64,000 nucleotides of DNA from Acheta domesticus (lineage: Eukaryota; Arthropoda; Insecta; Orthoptera; Gryllidae). The notes beneath the pieces were generated by a model. It did no database searches and was not told the DNA's origin. It saw nothing but the letters and a program-made list of their open reading frames with translations. Shown piece after piece: positions 34,315 to 46,920 of the stretch (position 1 is its first letter; each line of letters starts with the position of its first letter). Made by a program: the position numbers and the translations under genes. The stretch is from assembly GCA_031308135.1 (NCBI GenBank), contig JAHLJT010009436.1, positions 138,143,803 to 138,207,802 on the forward strand, in the 5' to 3' direction.

Positions 34315-34752
34315 CACTAAGTTCACCTCCAGAAGAAGTTAAAAGATATATTAAGATTAAAATAAAGGAATTCTGGGACTCTCGTTGGAGAAACATTGAT
34401 CCAAATGAACTGCAGGAAATAATGCATTCTATGTTTGACAAGTCTGTTACAGTGTCAAAATCTAGAAAGGAATAAGTAACAATAGCCAGGTTAAGAATAG
34501 GTCATACGAATCTGACACATATTCACTTAATTACAAAAAACAGAGAAACCTATGGGAAAAGTGTGGTGAAGCTCTGACAGTCAAACACCTTCTTGTAGAT
34601 TGCCAAGAATTAGAAACTGAAAGAAATCAAATCTAAACTGCCCAAAAGTATTAGTGAATGTTTAAATACCAAAGCTGGCTGTCAACAAACAATATTATTC
34701 TTAAAGTTAGTAAATAAATATAATGCCATACAAGATGTAAAGGAAAAATAAT
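34315..34752 (+). pseudogene. LINE ORF2 C-terminal fragment (I/jockey group)
   Basis: Translated pieces read SPPEEVKRYIKIKIKEFWDSRW, in parts, then ARLRIGHTNLTHIHLI, and CGEALTVKHLLVDCQELE, ending about KLVNKYNAIQDVKEK before a stop near 34750. The RLRIGHT..LTH and CG..LTVKHLLxxC pattern is the C-terminal tail of I- and jockey-type LINE polyproteins, downstream of reverse transcriptase and RNase H. There is an in-frame stop after SRKE and a frameshift. The following AT-rich sequence to about 35030 is probably its 3' untranslated region. Only the 3' end is present, as is usual for 5'-truncated LINE copies. Confidence 0.6.
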
Positions 34753-37540
34753 GTAAATGTAAACATATTAATGACTGTTGGATGGTTAATTAAAAGTATA
34801 ATTGATACATAATAATGTAAATGTAATAATGTAACTTTGTAAGTGTACCACTGTAACGATATAAATGTACTAATGTAATTATTACCGTGTGTTATAATGT
34901 AAATGTTTGTATCTTGTACTAATATAATAATTATTGTAATTTATATCTAATGTAAAAATTGTCTAAATTGAGGTCGCTGATTATCAATGTTGTTAAAAAG
35001 CGACTTAAATTAAAACAAATTTAAAAAAAGTATATATGTGCAAGTTTTGCAACAAAAACGTTGCTACAAGGAACTGTAATTTGGAAATAAAACATTTTTA
35101 TATTTTGCGATATTAATGTTAACAATTATATTTGTTTATCAACTCATTTCATTACTGATCTTCTGTTCACTTGAAATATTTGTTATCAACTTTGGAGCCT
35201 TCTGCTTCACTGTGCGCCTGACGAATCGATCTCAGTAAGTCCCCGCTCTAAAGGCAAATTTCTCCTAGAAGGGAAGCATTTATACTGATCACTAGTGGAA
35301 GCAGCTCACTGTTGCCATGCATTTATTAGACTGCAGGAAATGGTTATTTATGTACCAAGATATGATCTTTAGCGCTCCTATTATTAGAACCAGGTACACC
35401 CTTGCCACATGTAGGATTTTATTTTTTACCTAATTTTAATGATTCATTTTTTATTTCTTAATTAATTAGACAATGGGTTTACTCAGCTTGTCTTTTCATA
35501 TTTTCCTTCTATAATTTCCTCCATTAGAGAACGTTCAACTGTTTTCATACTTGCCTTGTAACCACAAAACTCTTAATCCAGCTAAGTCATCCACTGTATA
35601 TGTAAAACTCGGTGCCAAAGACAACAAAAAGCAATAACATATCAGTAAAAAATAAAATGAATCTTATCTATTGTTTAAAATGGATGTATTCGTAATTTTG
35701 TTTCCGTCCCCTCTCAGTTTTCTTCGCCTCTCCCCAGGGGCGCCCCGCTCCACCCTCTTCGTCTTGCCTCGTCTCGTAACAGTAACAATTTTTGCTTCCA
35801 ATTTCCCACAGCTTCAATTCTCCATCGAAATGAATTAAAATTCATATAATAAGAAAAGGGCTTTCAGAAACGTTAAATTCACTTCGGCGGATTTCCTTAA
35901 CACTTTCAAGATATTCTTGAAAACGGAAGCTGTGCGAGAGGAATTTTTCACTAATGGGGAATGGGAATTGGGAAAAGTTATTAAAAATCATCTTAAAAGT
36001 ACATTTTTTTCTTATTTACCTTTTATTTTCTGTTTTTACAATATTTTTTTAAGATTGGAATAAAACTGTAGATTTGGATAAAACGTAATAAAAAACACTT
36101 TTCTATGTTATTGGCAATAATGTAGCCTAAATTGTGCCGTTTAAAAAACTTCATCTTTCAGTGAAAATTTCTTAACACTCCAAGATTGTAACGATTTTTT
36201 CTAGGAAATTGTGTATTTTCGTATTTTATTTTTTCTTTCATTTCTGAGCTTTATCCAATTATCTGACGCGCAAGTCCCCTTTTAATTCTGAAGACATGAA
36301 CAAGTTACCGGCAATCGTGCAAGGGAGTCTATCAACTAGTCTGAAAAGTTTGCAAAAGTGCGTTTCAAACCAAGCAAGTCCAAAGTGAAGTGCAGTTAAG
36401 CGTACCAATTAATACAGGCTTCTAAAAGCATCAGACTCGCGAGTTGTCTTGGAGTTTGTTAGAAAGTTCTAAAAAAATTACGAGGTGAAATGGAGGTAAG
36501 CACGGTAATGCAAAACAAAGATAAAAGGAAATATCTTTGGTGTGTGTGGAAGGGAACATAGAATACAATTTTTTATTGATTCTCAAATATTACGGACGTT
36601 ATGTTTTATTGTATTGTTTCTATATTTGTTTTCTTATATTTCCGTGCATTTTATTGTGTGGCTTATTTTCTAATACATCAATATTTCGTTCTAATTCAGA
36701 GGTTTCCAAATTGCAAAGTCTCAAGACTACAACTAAAACTTTTGATATGGTTTGCGGGCCATATTTTCATTACTCGGGCGATCCACATGTAAGTTCCCTG
36801 CATTGGTGATGTCAGCACTTTGCCCGACTGTTTTGAAACGGAGAGGGGATGGAACCACGCATGATATCAAGCTGTACCGTACATAACACAGTGAAACACG
36901 TTGGGATGATTTGTAACTTCCGGATTTACTCGAAAAAATCCTTAAATCTAAACTTCACCTATTGTTACATTAAAGGGGGTGTTGACCCTGGCAGGGCGCG
37001 TGCGCTAGGCGCGTTATGTTCTCGCCCGACATGGATGACAGGGACTTTCACTTTGACTAATAACCTTTCGCGGGCCCTAATAAAGGACGCCGCGGGCCGC
37101 CAGTTGGACAACCCTACTCTAATTAGCTGTAATTTATCTATTCTCCGATATGTACTGGCACTTCTACGTGTTTCTTCACCGAGAGGCCGTAGGCCTCAAA
37201 GAAACCTTTTCACACCGTAATCTACTGAATAAACTCTTCTCCAACATTCTATTACATTTTTGCTGGTACGGCGCTTCCGGATAATACCTCACCTGCTCAG
37301 AGACGTGCAGAATTTACAAGTAAATGTGAATGAGAAGGTCAGAGAATGGCAGAGACAGAGACACAGAGGCAGACGGCCAGGGTGAGGGAGGGAGAGAGAG
37401 AGACAGTGAGAAACGGTGATGGGAGGGGAAAGAGGGAGATGAGGGGCAGAACGTCTGCCGGGTTTTCCTAGCTCTACATAAGCTGTATAAATTACTACCA
37501 TTGATAATAGTGAACACAAAGAATGATAATGAACGACTTG
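34753..37540. other. Intergenic sequence
   Basis: The first 280 bases are probably LINE 3' untranslated sequence with repeated TAATGTAAATGTA phrases. The remainder has no recognised gene. Confidence 0.4.
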
Positions 37541-37735
37541 CCTTCCCCATTCAAGCGCGCGCCCGGGTCCTGCACAGTGGAGCGTCGCGTCGCCTTTAAA
37601 GCGAGGCGTGTGCCCGCGCGGCGTTGAGAGGAATGGGGCCCGGCCTCGCCTCGGAAGGACGATGTGGCCGTGCGCTGCATCGCCGCGCCGTCGGTGGGGA
37701 AGACTGATCGGAGATCGCCGCTCGTCGTAAACTTC
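37540..37735. other. CpG-rich island
   Basis: About 200 bp of CG-dense sequence in an AT-rich setting. It includes many CGCG and GCGC sites. A 169-codon minus-strand open frame (37289-37798) spans it and the adjoining purine/pyrimidine tract, but no domain is recognisable. It could be a promoter-associated island or GC-rich repeat. Confidence 0.4.
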
Positions 37736-37946
37736 TAGAGGTTCTTGAACGAGTTGGCGGGCAAAGTTACGGAGTAAATTCTCCGTAAAGCAATTCAAAC
37801 CAGCGGTCGTTTATAAAGATCCTTGCAATTTTTTATGAGGTTGAACACTGAACTAAGAAGTTGCAGTTTGCTACGAAAGTTTCGTTACCCATAGGAATGA
37901 AGGCCCTCGTTTATACATTTCTGCACCTCTCCGAGACTTAGACAAT

Positions 37947-37984
<38 letters not shown>

Positions 37985-37995
37985 TACATACACAT
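37947..37995. repeat. CA microsatellite
   Basis: About 20 CA units with two interruptions near the right end. Confidence 0.9.
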
Positions 37996-37999
37996 ACAC

Positions 38000-40317
38000 A
38001 CATATCGATCCTCTTATCCACCCACCTATCACTGATTTCAGCAATGTAATGATTGAGAATATCTGAAGATTTGCGGGGCCGGGCTCCGGGAGGGTGTAGA
38101 TAATGTAATGTAGCCCCTGCTAGATCCGTATTCATAGATTGATTGCATTGATAGATGTTCCTATGGATTCTGGGCGAATGCCGGGACACTAGCATGTAAA
38201 ACGTACCAGAGATCGCGCGCGATCTTCTATTCTCAGTTTCAAGCTCAATATTTGCACTTGCATCTATCTCTCCTCCACTCTCGACTGTGATTGAGCACAA
38301 CGCAATACTAAAACCGATTCGGAAACAACGTAGTTGTGTGTTTCGAGGTCCTCTCTACGGCTCGTTCACATCAGTGGATGATTTGTGTGTCAGGTTTTAG
38401 AACAGTTAAGCATCGCCGAAGACATGTGAAATGTATTCTCCCATGAGCCGTATGGCCATGGGTACCATCTAGTAATGCCTTAAACTGTCAGTTCATAGCG
38501 TGTAGTTTCAGGCTAGGGTTAGTTTCCACGAGTTATTTACATTATTCCAACATCTTCACTAAAAATAACATTATAACAACAACTTTTCACCAGTTGTAGG
38601 TCAAAATATTTGATTTTTTTCTATAGGTAGATATGCACTATTTCTAACTGCTGTGAAAAAATGATCGTCATGCAGGAAATTACTGAAAAATTACGTTCCA
38701 CACTTCACGACGCAAATCGTTGTTTGCGCGGGCTTTACCGTGCCTACTGTGAAAGAATGTCCTTCGATGGAACAAGCGTTTCTGCGGGCACGAGCTGAAA
38801 CTGAGAGCAGCGAAGCATAAAGCTAATGACTTTGCTCACGCCCTTGACAAACCCATAATTATGTGGGGCAGGGCGCCTTTTCTTCGGGGCACTAGTTCTT
38901 CGACACAGAAATCCGATGTAATGCCAAAGGATGATCGTGGTATGGTAGTGTAGTTAACATTGTTTGCCAACCTTCAATTATTTTGGACATAGATCAGTGT
39001 ATTCAGTTGAAGGTGCTTTTATATACTCCGCTAAACAGTTAAACCAAATTTAAATCATCAATGTTCGTGTCACCTGGTGAATTAGCACGAAAAACAAACA
39101 TAACTGTGACTATTAATGTTTCGTTCAAAAGGACGGCTCTGAGCGACTCGGAAGCCAATGATTGGTCGATTTAAATTATTATAATCAGTGAGCCAATCAT
39201 CGCCTTCGGGGTCATGCAAAGCCGATTTGTTGAATACACCGCATATTATTCAAGCATGTTGTCAGTGGGTGTTTATGCCCGGGTCGATTTATGCCCGGAC
39301 AGCAAGACATTAAATCAAAATCAGACATGTTTTCGACTGCATCAGTTTAAAGGTCCCTTGTAAGAATTGATATAAATTATGACAAAAAGCATATGAGAAT
39401 ACGTATGCGTGCGTCATCAAATCGAATGTAAACGTAAATACTGAATTTTAAAAAGTCCGCGTAGATTACTTTCATTATCGTTTTAATTACTCACAATGTA
39501 ATATGTTTTTATCACAAAATTTTGCATGTAAATAATATTTCTTATAAAGCGTCTTTAAGTGAACTTTTCTTGTATTGTAGGTACATAAATACATTGATAT
39601 TATGCGAAAGTTCTCCAGATGGCGGACGAACAGAAATTATAAGAGTAAAACAAGTTAGCAAATATTTGTGAAATTAATGGGAATAATTTGTAGGTGTTCA
39701 CCAACGATAACACTCACTTGTTAGAACAGTCAATATGAGCCGTCACTCCATCAGCAAACCGTTCGCTCCGTGCTCATACTAGGCCGCACTGTCAAGCTTC
39801 AGCAGCCCCTTCGTTCTACACCAGGGCGTTGCAACTCACTATCAAAAGCGGAGACAGAGCTTGAGGGTGCGACTACAGGAGGCGCTAGTGTCGCCGGGTA
39901 CTGCGGCAGGTTAGGCTCCCCAACTTCCGCACATAAAAAGTGGCTAATTTATAAGAAATACTAAGTGTTTTCTGATGTTCAGTCATTCATAATATATACT
40001 ACACATATAATATACCGCTGAAGAAAGCGCGAACATCGACGCTATAGTTTGTAACATTACGCGCTTGCTTGCGTCTCGTGAACCTACGCAGCAGCCACGC
40101 ACGTTTGAAGTATCGTTGGCAGCAGTTCGTATTTTAGTCCCTGTAAGGTGATGCATGAGAGCGGGCCACCGTAATGGTCTCCACCACGTTATACGGAAGT
40201 TGAAAGGCCCTGTTCTAAACTCAGGCTGCTGCCGTCCCCGCGGCTCGACTGTCTGCCTAGCAGAATCCGAACTGCTCGTGACGTCATCCGGCACGTTCTG
40301 CCAGATTGACTGATTGT
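38000..40317. other. Intergenic sequence
   Basis: No gene recognised. Two CCAAT boxes in opposite orientations lie near 39155 and 39195, and TTTATGCCCGG occurs twice near 39271 and 39290. Confidence 0.4.
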
Positions 40318-40822
40318 TGGCGATTCCGGGCGCGTCAACTACTGAGGTCATTAGTCCCGTAAGTGTGGTGCATGTTTTTCATGCGGAGGAGGAGGAGGAG
40401 GTGGTGACCTTCCTCCGTTGGATGGCGAGATCTGGCGCCGACCTACAGTCGACTACCGAATTTTCCCAAACCAGGTATCTCCCACCAGCGGTGCCCCAGT
40501 CGGGACAAGTCCTCTAAGTCCTCGACCGGTCTCCCGGCACGTGTGGTAATATAATGCATGTTAGTGTAAGTGTATGTGTAAGGGATGAGGATAGGACAAA
40601 GAAGCGTAAGGAAAGATTGCGCCCGATCCTTGGCCCGTTTGTTAGGGTTCTTCTCCGGCATCGTCTGGTATCGGCCGCTAGAATTCTCCACCAGACAGCG
40701 ACTGAATTCGACCTAGTTGACAAGCAAGTGTCGAAAATCCTGCCGCCGTCGTGACTCGAACCTAGGACCTCCCGGTCAGAGACACTCCAGTGACATCAAT
40801 TGATGCCCTGAGCCACTTCTCT
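40318..40822 (-). mobile_element. tRNA-derived SINE (copy 5, best full-length copy)
   Basis: On the minus strand the element starts with a tRNA-like head. An A box (TGGCTCAGGGCA) lies at 40804-40815 and a B box (GGTTCGAGTCA) at 40752-40762, about 40 bases apart as in RNA polymerase III promoters. The roughly 430-base body follows, down to the CCGGAATCG end at 40318. The flanking ATTGACTGATTG is a degraded AATC-type tail. Its length (about 500 bp) is long for a SINE. A LINE partner cannot be named. Confidence 0.7.
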
Positions 40823-41324
40823 CGATCGCTCTGCCAGCCTCGTACGGTCACCGTCCAGCTGCCACTCGCATCTGATCACCTACCGCGGCCGCTCCCGCCC
40901 CGGTGGGACAGCCTCTGGCGGCGGCTAACACCTGCCATCGTCTGTCCCCGGTGTGGCCCTTCGACCTCTCGGTTTGGAAGCTGGCACCCACAATAAATCG
41001 TGTTCATTTCTCTGTGTGAAATAAATCGGATTTGGAGGGCAACGTCTCCAGAATTATTTCAATCAGGCATGTAAGCCCGCGCCCGCACGAGCTACTTGTC
41101 CGCATGGGAATTCTGGCGCTACCTCAAGAACTGACATCTTCCCCTGACTTTCCTCTTATTACCCCTCCAAATCCAGAAAGAGGTGAGCGCACGCAAACTG
41201 AAGCGGCGCGAGACGGGAAATAAAGGCTTTATATGAATATATGTTTCGCAAGATTTGTTCTTGTGGAGGCAGGTTAAAAGGGCTTGGTCAGTGTTGAGCA
41301 GAATTAATTTACAACATCGTTGTT
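40823..41324. other. Intergenic sequence
   Basis: GC-richer up to about 41220. Two AATAAA signals occur near 40992 and 41020, without an assignable gene. Confidence 0.35.
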
Positions 41325-41358
41325 TGACAATGTTTCGGAAATGTATTTCCTTCATCAG
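41325..41358 (-). ncRNA. Hammerhead-ribozyme-like motif
   Basis: On the minus strand: CTGATGA, one A, a perfect 6-bp stem GGAAAT/ATTTCC with a 2-base loop, GAAAC, then ATTGTC. Both invariant hammerhead core strands are present. As at 12625-12652, there is one unpaired base between CTGATGA and the stem. Such motifs are typical of Penelope-like elements. Stems I and III are not obvious. Confidence 0.35.
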
Positions 41359-44300
41359 GGCTTACAACATCCAATTGACTACACACATAATAACTGCTAC
41401 ATGCTGTGGATCCTGAGTTGCCTCACGCGCGGGGAGGAACATTCATACGTCTAATATAGCAACAACCATATCCCATGACTTCAACCGGTAGAGATTTGTT
41501 CTCTCAAAAAATCGAGATTTCAATTTTTTTGTAGCTTTACTATTTATTACTATTTCATGTTTATTTTCTTTAAAATTATGTCTTGTTTAAAAGTGGCAGG
41601 TATATGTTTGAATGTGAGATTCTTTCCCCGTTTTCTTTTTGTATTATGTTGGTTAAATTATTCAGGTACTTTTTGTATCTGGTAATAATGTTAAATTAAC
41701 AACTCTCTCTCGCTTATTAGTTCAGTACTCTAGGGCATAAAAGGGGCCGACCCTGGAAAAAAATTTGGAACTTTTCCCAATATTTGTATTTGCATTCGGG
41801 GTGTTGAATTCGAATTGTTTGTTTGCCACTTCGAAAGAGTTCGTCTTCACAGAGAAAATGGCAAAAAAGAAAGTTTCGCACTTTTTCAGTTTTTTGCTTA
41901 TATCCCCAAAACTATACCTTCTATCGAAGCAGCCTCCCTTCAGAGAATTAAAGTTGACAAAATTTACTACAAAATTTATATATTAATTGTAACCTTGTGA
42001 AAAAAATGATGACTTTTTGGCGCTCTGGCCGAAAAGAGAGAATAGCGAAGTCTTTCCCTTCTATCTCGGGGCGGCACTCTAGTTTCACTGTACCACGCTT
42101 AAATAAATTATTGGCATTGTTAAATGATTAACTCACCGATAGTCGTGGAATCTGTAGGGACATTTTTACTCGCGCGAAGTATCTGTAAAACCCAGCGTTG
42201 GGCAATTAAAATATGATGTAAACAAAATTAAAGAGACAATATATTCTGTACAGTGTATTTATTTATTTATTGAATATTTGTATCAACACTGTTTCGCTTA
42301 AACGTGCCCAATTATGACATAAAGCTAAGAATGAAACTAAAGAGGAAATTTTAGATAAGACCGAAAAATATTAAACCAGATAATCAAATTCCACTACAAC
42401 TGATAATTGCTGACTTATAAAAACAATTTTCCAAATAAAAAAGTGCAAAAATGTTTTAAAATAAAAAAGTAAAATTATATTTCTTTGATACTCAAAACGC
42501 TGGTGATCTTATTTATCAAATAAATTACAAATCCACTCATGTGATGATAAGCATACAAATCTTATTTCATACTCCACATTATTAAGTAGTAAAATGAAAA
42601 AAATAATGTTATTTACGCATTTAATACTTAGGAATGAGAACTAGTTCTTTAAATATATATTTCGTGAAACAAAAGCTCAAAGAGCGAATAGAATTAACAA
42701 ACTAATATCGAAGAGTACATATAGAGATACAACAAGCGTCGTTTTGAGATACTGAGAAGTGGAAGACCTGACAAGGATTTTAAACAAAAATCACGGGTTT
42801 GCCAATAATTTGTGCAAGATCCGTTGGGTGTAGCAAACAAAACTGTAAATTCTCTTAGGACTCCCTTCTGTGAACTTTGAAAAGTAATTTAATAAGGATA
42901 AACTCGCATGGGTATCTTCTATGAAAATAATAGAAGAAAACAGAAAAAACTCGACCCATTCATTGTATTCTTTGGAAGACACGTTCCTTGCACTAGTTCG
43001 AGTGCAAAGTTTATCTCTAACACCTGATAACACCCAACAGCAGAACAGAGAGAGGAGACAGAAGACATTCACGGGCTACCGTATTCACCTGCGCTCGCCG
43101 AGCTTGTGGTTCAAAATACGACCCGCCGTCGTCGCATTCCCGTGGTGCCAAACTTCTTTCAGTCTCAGACCGTTTTTAACGAATAAACTTCGAGCTAGCT
43201 ACATTGGGTTTATGTGGAGCAGAGGTGTTCACAAAATCTGCTCGCCGAGCAAATATTCGTTTGCGGAAGCTGTCCTCTTCATGCCGCTCGTTACACTCGG
43301 GAGGTCTGAATGCAAACTGGAGTTGGGGGTGGTGGAAAACAAAAAATACGCTCGGGAAATTCAAAATTCGGGCGGGAAATGCAAAACTTTGCCCTAAAAC
43401 TGAATATTAAAAAAATTGTATTATTTCAATAACTTAAACTATGATGAAGTGTAATTTAGTTCTTTTTCATTTCGTTTGTTTCTGGCAGTTGGAGATGATT
43501 CAAGTAATATCTCTGTTAAAGTAATAAAGCATGGAATGTCAATGACAGAAACTCTAGTGACGTTCTTTAGATTCGGATACATTGTTTACGGGTCGTCATC
43601 TCGTAATTTTTCTGTTCTAGAACAATATTGGTTCCTTGAATACGTAGTGTTTACTCGTTTTCTCTTATAGTATCCCTTTGCGAGGCCATCTCTTCTTTTA
43701 CATCCCACTCAAGCAAAAGAGAATGGATACGGAGTTCTATTTTCTGTGAAATATCTCACATAATGTACACACAAAACTAACGATCACAGTAGTTTATTAA
43801 CTACTTTGTTACAATTTTTCCTCACCCGCACTCGCACCCAAAATCACGTCAAGAAGTGTCCAATCGCAGGGAGAGAAAAACCAAGTCCAGTTCTAAGTAG
43901 CCGTCATCCAGAAGAAGTCTTCAAACGAGAGCGGAGTCACCAGTATCCACGGATAACAATCCAGAGAGAGTATCTTCAGTCGGTGTAACTATACAACTTC
44001 ACTAGACGTTTACGACTCATGAACAGTTCCAAATATTAGTCTGATTGTTGTGTTGCTGCTAAGTGGGTGATCTTCCGGGATGATTTGCTTAGCCTGCATC
44101 CCTTGCTGGGATGCTCATCCGGCTTATGTTTGTAGATTGTAATTCTTGAATTCTTATTCTTAAATTCTTGCACGCATAGCTCATACTGATCAAGTCAGTA
44201 AGAGCCTATGCAGATAATATACATTAATTTATTAACTTTGGTAGTGTTGGTCTAGTACTGCGAGTGAGTGTTGAATTTAAAAATAGGGGGCAGGTCTTCG

Positions 44301-44519
44301 CAGATGAAGCAAGTCATTTGGTATTCTTTTGTTTTTAAATCGCGGTGATTTGTGAGCATATTGTTCATACTTTTTGAAAAGTGGATGATTCATACGAGCT
44401 TTCAGATTTGGAGCTGCTTGATCGTAGACTTTGGTTGTTGTGGCGCCTGCCTGGCCCATTCTCTAGCAGGCGCCGCTGTTCACCGAGACTCGCTCTGATG
44501 TCTCAGCGTTACGGAAACG
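41359..44519. other. Intergenic sequence
   Basis: No gene recognised. The longest open frame (42921-43397, 158 codons, plus) has no recognisable domain. Confidence 0.4.
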
Positions 44520-44890
44520 TTTGTAAATTTGCAAATTTGAAGGTTCACGTAAGGTACTCCAAAAAATCCACATATCCGTTTCAAATTAAAGGATCCGCGT
44601 TTTTAGCCAGATAGATCAGGGGATATCAATGTGGTGAAAATACTGCACACGGTTTACTGTAGCAATTTTCACTGACAGACGTTTTGCTGTAGACCAATGA
44701 CAAACCAATAAAACGTTGATTGTGACTATAGAAAGCATTCGAGGAAGTAATTTACTACATGTCCACACAAGAATACTCCTCTTCTTTTGGTATCAAAGAC
44801 CCACAATTCGAATTTTTCTGCCCCCAAAATGGCGTTTTTTTGTCCAATAATACATAATTTTTTCGAAAGTCTACATTCGAGAAAGTAAAA
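44520..44890 (+). mobile_element. Dispersed repeat family, degenerate copy (F)
   Basis: It keeps a TTCAAATTAAAGGATCCG phrase, GATCAGGGGATATCAAT, a GACAGACGTTTTGC phrase, TTGGTATCAAAGACCCA and a CATTCGAGAAAGTAAAAA end. These are the terminal-module landmarks of the 2-kb family in plus orientation, but strongly eroded. Confidence 0.45.
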
Positions 44891-45202
44891 ACTGCGTGTG
44901 AAGTTTTTCTTCAATACCATAATTGGAGATCATTAGGTAATCTTTGATAGATCAATACGCTTCTGTCTACTAACAGTCAAATATTTTGTTAAGTTCCAGC
45001 AGTACGGATGGTTTTATATTAATCAGAAATTTCATCAAGTAACTCCTTCCTGTTGAGAAAAGTACTCACGAGAGATCTTTGACTCGTACATTATTTTACT
45101 AGGTTAAAATACCAATACCCAATACTATTATATATTCGTACCTTTTATGGGATCTAATGAAGTCTTTTCGATGAAGATGTGTGTACGGACCATGATATTT
45201 AC

Positions 45203-45356
45203 CTGGATTAACAGCATTTTGTACTAATTTTGCAAGTAACCATGCGTTTTTCCTTGAGCAAGTTGATTCTTTTAGTAAGAAATCAAGGATTTTTAATTCG
45301 TAAGCGGTCCACATATTACCATACATTTCGAAGGCGGCAATTTCCCATTGGTGAAG
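45203..45356 (-). CDS. Candidate host exon, unknown protein
   Basis: On the minus strand a pyrimidine-rich acceptor ending in TTACTTCAG is followed by 154 open bases and an AG|GTAAAT donor. The encoded segment begins LHQWEIAAFEMYGNMWTAY and continues with LKILDFLLKES and WLLAKLVQNAVNPG. It has balanced, soluble-protein-like composition, unlike the repeat-derived frames nearby. The frame stays open past the donor to about 45102, so a terminal exon or retrocopy is also possible. I do not recognise the family, and no neighbouring exon could be found. Confidence 0.3.
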
Positions 45357-46703
45357 CTGAAGTAAAACCTTACTCCACTAGACGTGCTTTATTAACTGAA
45401 GCAACCACTAACATTCAAATGACACTCACTTCTAAGCCCATTTTATACGGTCATTTTTCAATAATTTCTCATCGGTACAGAAAAGTGACGGACCAAACGA
45501 GATATAATTTGTACAAGAAAATGACGCACGCTTCATTTTTCGGTACAGATTTCATCCATTTTGACTACGCTCAACTCCCGGTATCGCTTTCTGGAGCTTT
45601 CCCTCATGTGCTATGCGTTTAGAGCAATTTGTTCCTTTTGAGGGCGATCTAATATGTTGAATTGTAAAGTGAAGTGATTAATGTGTGCTCAGTCAACATC
45701 GCTCTGTTTCTCTGTACCTCTACAAATGTAGAGGAAGTGTTGGCTCAGCCCTAAAATAAACTAACTTAATTGTTTGCAATCATGGAAGCAATGTTAAACT
45801 GTTTGATCTTCAGCACTTTTTGAGGCGTCCAGAGAAAACATTTTGATCATGGATTCGTGTAGAAAATTGCCGTGTAAAACGCTGCATCTCGATATCAAAA
45901 CAGTTCAGCGTAGAAACGAACATCCCTTTTTATCCATTTTCTCTACAAAAAATGACGAAAAATTTACAATTTAAAAATGGGTTTTCATTCAAATAAGACT
46001 GTCATCTCGTGCACGGCGCTCTAGCAAACTACTCTCCGTCAGTGTTCACGTCTCTAGTACAGCCCTGTTCATGTGTTTCATCCTAGGGTCTCTCTCATTT
46101 TGCATGCAGTGATAAACCATTATTATTTATTAATAAAATTTGTTGAAAGAACTGTGAAGTGACAAGGTGGTGATTATATATAAATTAATATTGTCCAATT
46201 ATTCATCCAAGTTAATTGTCCCAGTGCAAGCATTAAATCAAGTTTTCTGCTTCTAGGTCATCTCAATGATACTATAATTTTATGTATTTTCTCCCGAGAG
46301 CAACAACTAATATTCAACAATTCAATTCTCCTTTTTAATTTACTCGATAATTATAAGAGTTATTCATGTAGAGCGCGCCCGGACGTCTCTCAATTGACAC
46401 CTTAGCGCTGAGAGACTTTCGTTGCACATTATTATATCAATGTTAATAAATTACTTATAGCACATCTGATAAGTTACGATATTATAAACATAACTATAAG
46501 TTTTGTCAGACATTTAAGAAACTTAAAATTTATATTACATATCGCGTGTGATTGCATTCTTTGAATAAATGTCAAGAAATAATGGTTTCCCGTTAGCTGT
46601 CCATGTCTTCTGAAGTGCTCCATTCAATCAAATTAGTTTTGGTTAGAGACCTCCAAGAGACGATTTCGGTCGACAGCCACGGCAGTTAATATAATTCCGA
46701 TAG
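45357..46703. other. Intergenic sequence
   Basis: The 130-codon plus-strand open frame at 45230-45622 is antisense to the candidate exon and has no domain. A small ACCTCTACA/TGTAGAGG hairpin lies at 45717-45735. Confidence 0.35.
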
Positions 46704-46900
46704 ATGGCATGGAGTTTGACACGTTCCTATCTTCGACGTCAAGAGCGTGAAGCTCTCGGTCGAGAAAATCAAACGTCCCAAGGGATAAAACGCGAAACTA
46801 AAGTCGCAGGGAAATTGAAATGTTTAAATAAAAAGTACAAACTATATGAAAAAGCGGATATGGAAACTAGAGTTAGCTTTAGGTTGGCAGAATATTTGGT
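46704..46900 (+). CDS. Candidate coding exon with strong donor site
   Basis: An ATG in fair context (GATAGATGG) opens a frame that runs through MAWSLTRSYLRRQEREALG and a lysine-rich stretch (KLKCLNKKYKLYEK) to AEYL. There it meets a consensus donor, TTG|GTAAGTGA. The frame stops 20 bases beyond the donor. The protein is basic and probably helical. No family is recognised and no second exon was found, so this is a weak candidate. Confidence 0.22.
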
Positions 46901-46920
46901 AAGTGAAAGTATGTGCAGAT

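Noticed and set aside
37289..37798. 169-codon minus-strand open frame
   Set aside because: Made of CpG-rich sequence plus a purine/pyrimidine tract. It is low complexity with no recognisable domain.
40745..40822. Possible functional tRNA gene
   Set aside because: A and B boxes are present but no cloverleaf or anticodon arm can be drawn, and the same head recurs in other SINE copies.
42921..43397. 158-codon plus-strand open frame
   Set aside because: No domain, no splice support, and composition like neighbouring non-coding DNA.
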